DNA from: RH-AL1 sp964235705
Lineage (GTDB): Bacteria; Pseudomonadota; Alphaproteobacteria; Rhizobiales; Beijerinckiaceae
NCBI GenBank assembly: GCA_964235705.1
Contig: CAXSDP010000001.1
Span: 83,120-147,119 of the forward strand
DNA length: 64,000 bases
Direction: 5' to 3'
In this document: positions 61,142 to 64,000 of the stretch, one piece after another
How positions within the stretch are numbered: position 1 is the stretch's first letter
How the letters are laid out: every line of letters starts with the position of its first letter
Translations under genes and position numbers: made by a program
Notes under the pieces: generated by a model
Told to the model about the DNA's origin: nothing
Database searches by the model: none
Seen by the model: only the letters and a program-made list of their open reading frames with translations

Positions 61142-62590
61142 CTACTTGTGAAGGACTTGCCCGTAAGCGTCGAGCACGCTCTCGTGCATCATCTCGGAGA
61201 GGGTGGGATGCGGGAAGATCGTGTGCATCAACTCCTCCTCGGTCGTTTCCAGGTTCATGGCGACGACGTAACCTTGGATCAGCTCCGTCACCTCGGCCCC
61301 GACCATGTGCGCCCCGAGCAGCTTGCCGGTTTCCGCGTCGAAGATCGTCTTCACCAGGCCGTCGGGCTCGCCCAGCGCGATGGCCTTGCCGTTGCCGATG
61401 AAGGGGAACCGCCCGATCTTGAGGGTGAAGCCGGCCTCCTTGGCCTTGGCCTCGGTCATGCCGACGGAGGCGACCTGGGGCTGGCAGTAGGTGCAGCCGG
61501 GAATCATCGCCTTGTCGATCGGGTGCGGGTGGAGGCCGGCGATCGCCTCCACGCAGATCGTCCCCTCGTGCTCGGCCTTGTGGGCGAGCATCGGCGGCCC
61601 GGCGACGTCGCCGATCGCGTAGATGCCCGGCACGTTGGTGCGGCCGTAGCCGTCGATCTTGATCAGCCCGCGCTCCAGCGTCACGCCGAGCGCGTCGAGC
61701 CCGACCTTGTCGACGTTGCCGACGACGCCCACCGCCGAGACCAGCCGGTCCGCCCGGATCGTCTGCACATTGCCTTTGGCGTCCTCGATGGTGGCGGTGA
61801 TGGAGTCGTCGCCCTTCTCGACCTTGGTGACCTTGGTGGAGGTCAGGATCACGATGCCCTGCTTCTCGAACCGCTTGCGGGCGAGTGCCGCGATCTCGGC
61901 GTCCTCGACGGGCAGGATCTGCGGCAGCACCTCGATGACGGTCACGTCGACCCCCATGGTGCGGTAGAACGAGGCGAACTCGATGCCGATCGCGCCCGAT
62001 CCCATCACCACGATGCTTTTCGGGAACTTGGCCGGGACCATCGCCTCGAAGTACGTCCAGATCAACTTGCCGTCCGGCTCGATGCCAGGCAGCTTGCGCG
62101 GGGCGGCGCCGGTGGCGATGACGATGTGTTTGGCCCCGTACGTCCCCTGGCCAAGCGTGCCTTTCGGCGGCGGGTTCTGCGGCTGGGCGACGGGCTTGCT
62201 GATCGGGCCGACGGTCACCGTGCCGACCTTGGGGATCGTCGCCTCGCCCCAGATCACCGACACCTTGTTCTTCTTCAGGAGGAACGCGACGCCGCCGGTC
62301 AGCTGCTGCGACACGCCGCGCGAGCGCTTCACCACCGCGCCGGGATCGAAACCGACGGTGCCCTCGATCGTCAGGCCGTAGTCCCCGGGATGCTGGAGGT
62401 AGTGGTAGATCTCGGCCGAGCGCAGCAGCGCCTTGGTCGGGATGCAGCCCCAGTTCAGGCAGATGCCGCCCAGATGCTCGCGCTCGACGACGGCGGTCTT
62501 CAAACCGAGCTGCGCCGCGCGGATCGCCGCGACGTAGCCGCCGGGGCCGCCGCCGATCACGATGATGTCGAAGGTATTCTCATCAGCCAT
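61142..62590 (-). CDS. lpd: Dihydrolipoyl dehydrogenase (E3)
   Basis: E3 reoxidises dihydrolipoamide in the pyruvate dehydrogenase complex. The 482-aa flavoprotein has the FAD motif GGGPGGYVAA, the redox pair GICLNWGCIPTKALL, the NAD domain VMGSGAIGIEFASF, IYAIGDVAG and the C-terminal catalytic FPHPTLSE. A ~20-residue insertion near 135 (QPQNPPPKGTLGQGTYG) is present, as in the PDH-linked E3 of related bacteria. It follows pdhC by 33 bp. Confidence 0.96.
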   Translation of the reverse strand: MADENTFDIIVIGGGPGGYVAAIRAAQLGLKTAVVEREHLGGICLNWGCIPTKALLRSAEIYHYLQHPGDYGLTIEGTVGFDPGAVVKRSRGVSQQLTGGVAFLLKKNKVSVIWGEATIPKVGTVTVGPISKPVAQPQNPPPKGTLGQGTYGAKHIVIATGAAPRKLPGIEPDGKLIWTYFEAMVPAKFPKSIVVMGSGAIGIEFASFYRTMGVDVTVIEVLPQILPVEDAEIAALARKRFEKQGIVILTSTKVTKVEKGDDSITATIEDAKGNVQTIRADRLVSAVGVVGNVDKVGLDALGVTLERGLIKIDGYGRTNVPGIYAIGDVAGPPMLAHKAEHEGTICVEAIAGLHPHPIDKAMIPGCTYCQPQVASVGMTEAKAKEAGFTLKIGRFPFIGNGKAIALGEPDGLVKTIFDAETGKLLGAHMVGAEVTELIQGYVVAMNLETTEEELMHTIFPHPTLSEMMHESVLDAYGQVLHK

Positions 62591-62623
62591 GAAGGCCAGG
62601 TTCCTTGGATGGGTCGGGTGGTG

Positions 62624-64000
62624 TCAGACGAGCATGCCCATGGGGGCCTCGATCAGCGCCTTGAACGCCGAGAGCAGTTGAGCCCCAAGTGCGCCGTCGA
62701 CCGCGCGATGGTCAGTGGACAAGGTGACGCTCATGACGGTCGCGACCGCCGGCACGCCGTCGCGCACCACCACGCGCTTCTCGCCGGCCCCCACCGCCAG
62801 GATCGTCGCGTGGGGCGGGTTGATGACGGCGGCGAAGTCCTTGATTCCGAACATGCCGAGGTTGGACACCGCCGTCGTGCCGCCCGTGTACTCGTCCGGC
62901 TTCAGCTTCCGCGCCCTGGCGCGCGCGGCGTAGTCCTTCATCTCGTTGGAGATGGTGCTGAGCGTCTTCTGCTCGGCGCGCCGCACCACCGGCGTGATGA
63001 GCCCGCCGGGGACGGACACGGCGACGCCGACGTCGGAATGGGTGTGGCGCAGCATCGCGCCCTCCGTCCAGGTGGCGTTGGCCTCGGGCACACGCTGCAA
63101 CGCGAGCGCCAGCCCCTTGATCACGAAGTCGTTGACCGAAACCTTGAAGGCCGGCTTGCCGTCCTTGTCGAGCCCCGCCGCCTTGTTGATCCGCTCGCGC
63201 AGCGCCATCAGCGCGTCGAGCTCGCAGTCGAGCGACAGGTAGAAGTGCGGGATCGTGTTCTTGGCCTCGACGAGGCGGCGCGCGATCGTTCGGCGCATGT
63301 TGTCGTGCGGCACCTCGGTGAAGCTGCCGGCCTCAAACATCTTCTTGACCACGGCGTCGGGCGCCGTCGGGGCGGAGGCGATGTTGAGGTCGGGCGTCTT
63401 GCCCGACGTCATCGCCACGTCGACGGCGGGTGCCTTCGCCGCCACCTTGGCCGGTGCTTCCGTCCCGGGGCGCGACGCCGTCGTCGCGGGTTCGGCGGCC
63501 GCCGGCTTCGCCTTGACGCCGTCCTTCTCGGCCGCGCGCACGTCGCGCTCGACGACGCGCCCGCTCGGGCCCGTCCCCTGGATCGCGGCGAGGTCGAGGC
63601 CGGTTTGCTTGGCGATGCGACGGGCGAGCGGCGAGGCGACCACGCGGCCGCCCGACGCCTGCGGCGCGTTCGCCGGTGACGTGGTGGGTCCGCGCGTGTC
63701 GGCGGCGCCGGGCGTCGCGCCCGGACGCTCGCCGCGCAACGTCATGTCATCCGCGCGGGGCACCAGGCTCGGCGCGGCGTTCGCGTCGACGGGTGAGACC
63801 TTGGCGTCGTCCGCCGCCGGTCCGCCGGTCTGCTGCGTGCTCGCACCCGCCTCGACCTTGGGTGTCGTGGGCTTGGGCGCCCCCGCCGTGGCACCACCGA
63901 TCGCCGGCGCGTCCTCGCCCTCCTCCAGGATGAGGCCGATGACCTGGTTCACCGGCACGTCGGCGGAGCCTTCCGGCACCATGATCTTCGCGAGCACGCC
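62624..64000 (-). CDS. pdhC: Pyruvate dehydrogenase E2 (dihydrolipoamide acetyltransferase), partial
   Basis: The 5' end lies beyond the window. The visible ~458 codons begin inside the lipoyl domain (GVLAKIMVPEGSADVPVNQVIGLI); the lipoyl Lys itself lies upstream and is not seen. Then come an Ala/Pro/Thr linker, the E3-binding domain (ASPLARRIAKQTGLDLAAIQG) and the acetyltransferase domain with the catalytic STDHRAVDGALGAQLL near the C-terminus. The E2 core scaffolds the complex with lpd downstream. The GTG at 63997 is internal, not a start. Confidence 0.95.
   Translation of the reverse strand, partial: GVLAKIMVPEGSADVPVNQVIGLILEEGEDAPAIGGATAGAPKPTTPKVEAGASTQQTGGPAADDAKVSPVDANAAPSLVPRADDMTLRGERPGATPGAADTRGPTTSPANAPQASGGRVVASPLARRIAKQTGLDLAAIQGTGPSGRVVERDVRAAEKDGVKAKPAAAEPATTASRPGTEAPAKVAAKAPAVDVAMTSGKTPDLNIASAPTAPDAVVKKMFEAGSFTEVPHDNMRRTIARRLVEAKNTIPHFYLSLDCELDALMALRERINKAAGLDKDGKPAFKVSVNDFVIKGLALALQRVPEANATWTEGAMLRHTHSDVGVAVSVPGGLITPVVRRAEQKTLSTISNEMKDYAARARARKLKPDEYTGGTTAVSNLGMFGIKDFAAVINPPHATILAVGAGEKRVVVRDGVPAVATVMSVTLSTDHRAVDGALGAQLLSAFKALIEAPMGMLV

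Overview
The window is a GC-rich stretch of an alphaproteobacterial chromosome, almost certainly order Hyphomicrobiales (Rhizobiales). The main evidence is gene order: dusB-ntrB-ntrC-ntrY-ntrX with hfq-hflX, a fused ispDF next to cinA, ratA-lipA-lpd-pdhC, and rlpA-dac-tmk-holB-metG-tatD. A DUF2155 protein, a class I PHA synthase and Tat-exported OpgG with OpgH fit the same group. I cannot fix the genus. The sequence is a draft: two runs of exactly 100 N lie at 10764-10863 and 14393-14492, the second inside tmk.

Layout. 1-3.3 kb: the end of an unknown Pro-rich ORF, a GH25 lysozyme-like lipoprotein, plsY and dprA. 3.3-10.4 kb (minus strand): an odd zinc-type dehydrogenase, xth, a two-domain glycosyltransferase and two paralogous Wzz/KpsE-like polysaccharide chain-length/export proteins, probably the edge of an exopolysaccharide locus. 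10.4-11.3 kb: no convincing gene, with a gap, repeats and a G11 tract. 11.3-19.2 kb (plus): rlpA, a DD-carboxypeptidase-like gene lacking key catalytic residues, tmk, holB, metG, tatD and a PhnP-like MBL hydrolase. 19.6-28.1 kb: a double cold-shock protein, mazG, glgX, a pilin-like small protein, a GNAT acetyltransferase, DUF2155, a fatty-acid hydroxylase, pyrE and small unknowns. 28.4-28.7 kb: tRNA-Asn and tRNA-Cys. 28.8-44.4 kb: recJ-hom, phaC, rarA, an orphan ParA, glmU-glmS and opgG-opgH. 44.7-56.9 kb: a DEAD-box helicase, then hflX, hfq, a split chromate transporter pair and the nitrogen-regulation cluster ntrX/ntrY/ntrC/ntrB/dusB. 57-64 kb: ispDF-cinA facing ratA, lipA, a HAD phosphatase, lpd and a partial pdhC.

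Most of this is core metabolism. Four things stand out. The DD-carboxypeptidase homologue has lost both its SxxK serine and its KTG lysine while the ORF stays intact. The zinc-type dehydrogenase keeps its structural-zinc cysteines but has lost catalytic-zinc ligands. Two copies of the palindrome GGTATnnATACC sit exactly 20 bp apart between tmk and holB. Finally, short tandem duplications (mostly 15, 18 or 24 bp) recur at more than a dozen places, usually at protein termini, several of them spanning a stop codon. No CRISPR array, insertion sequence, prophage or recognisable defence island is visible.
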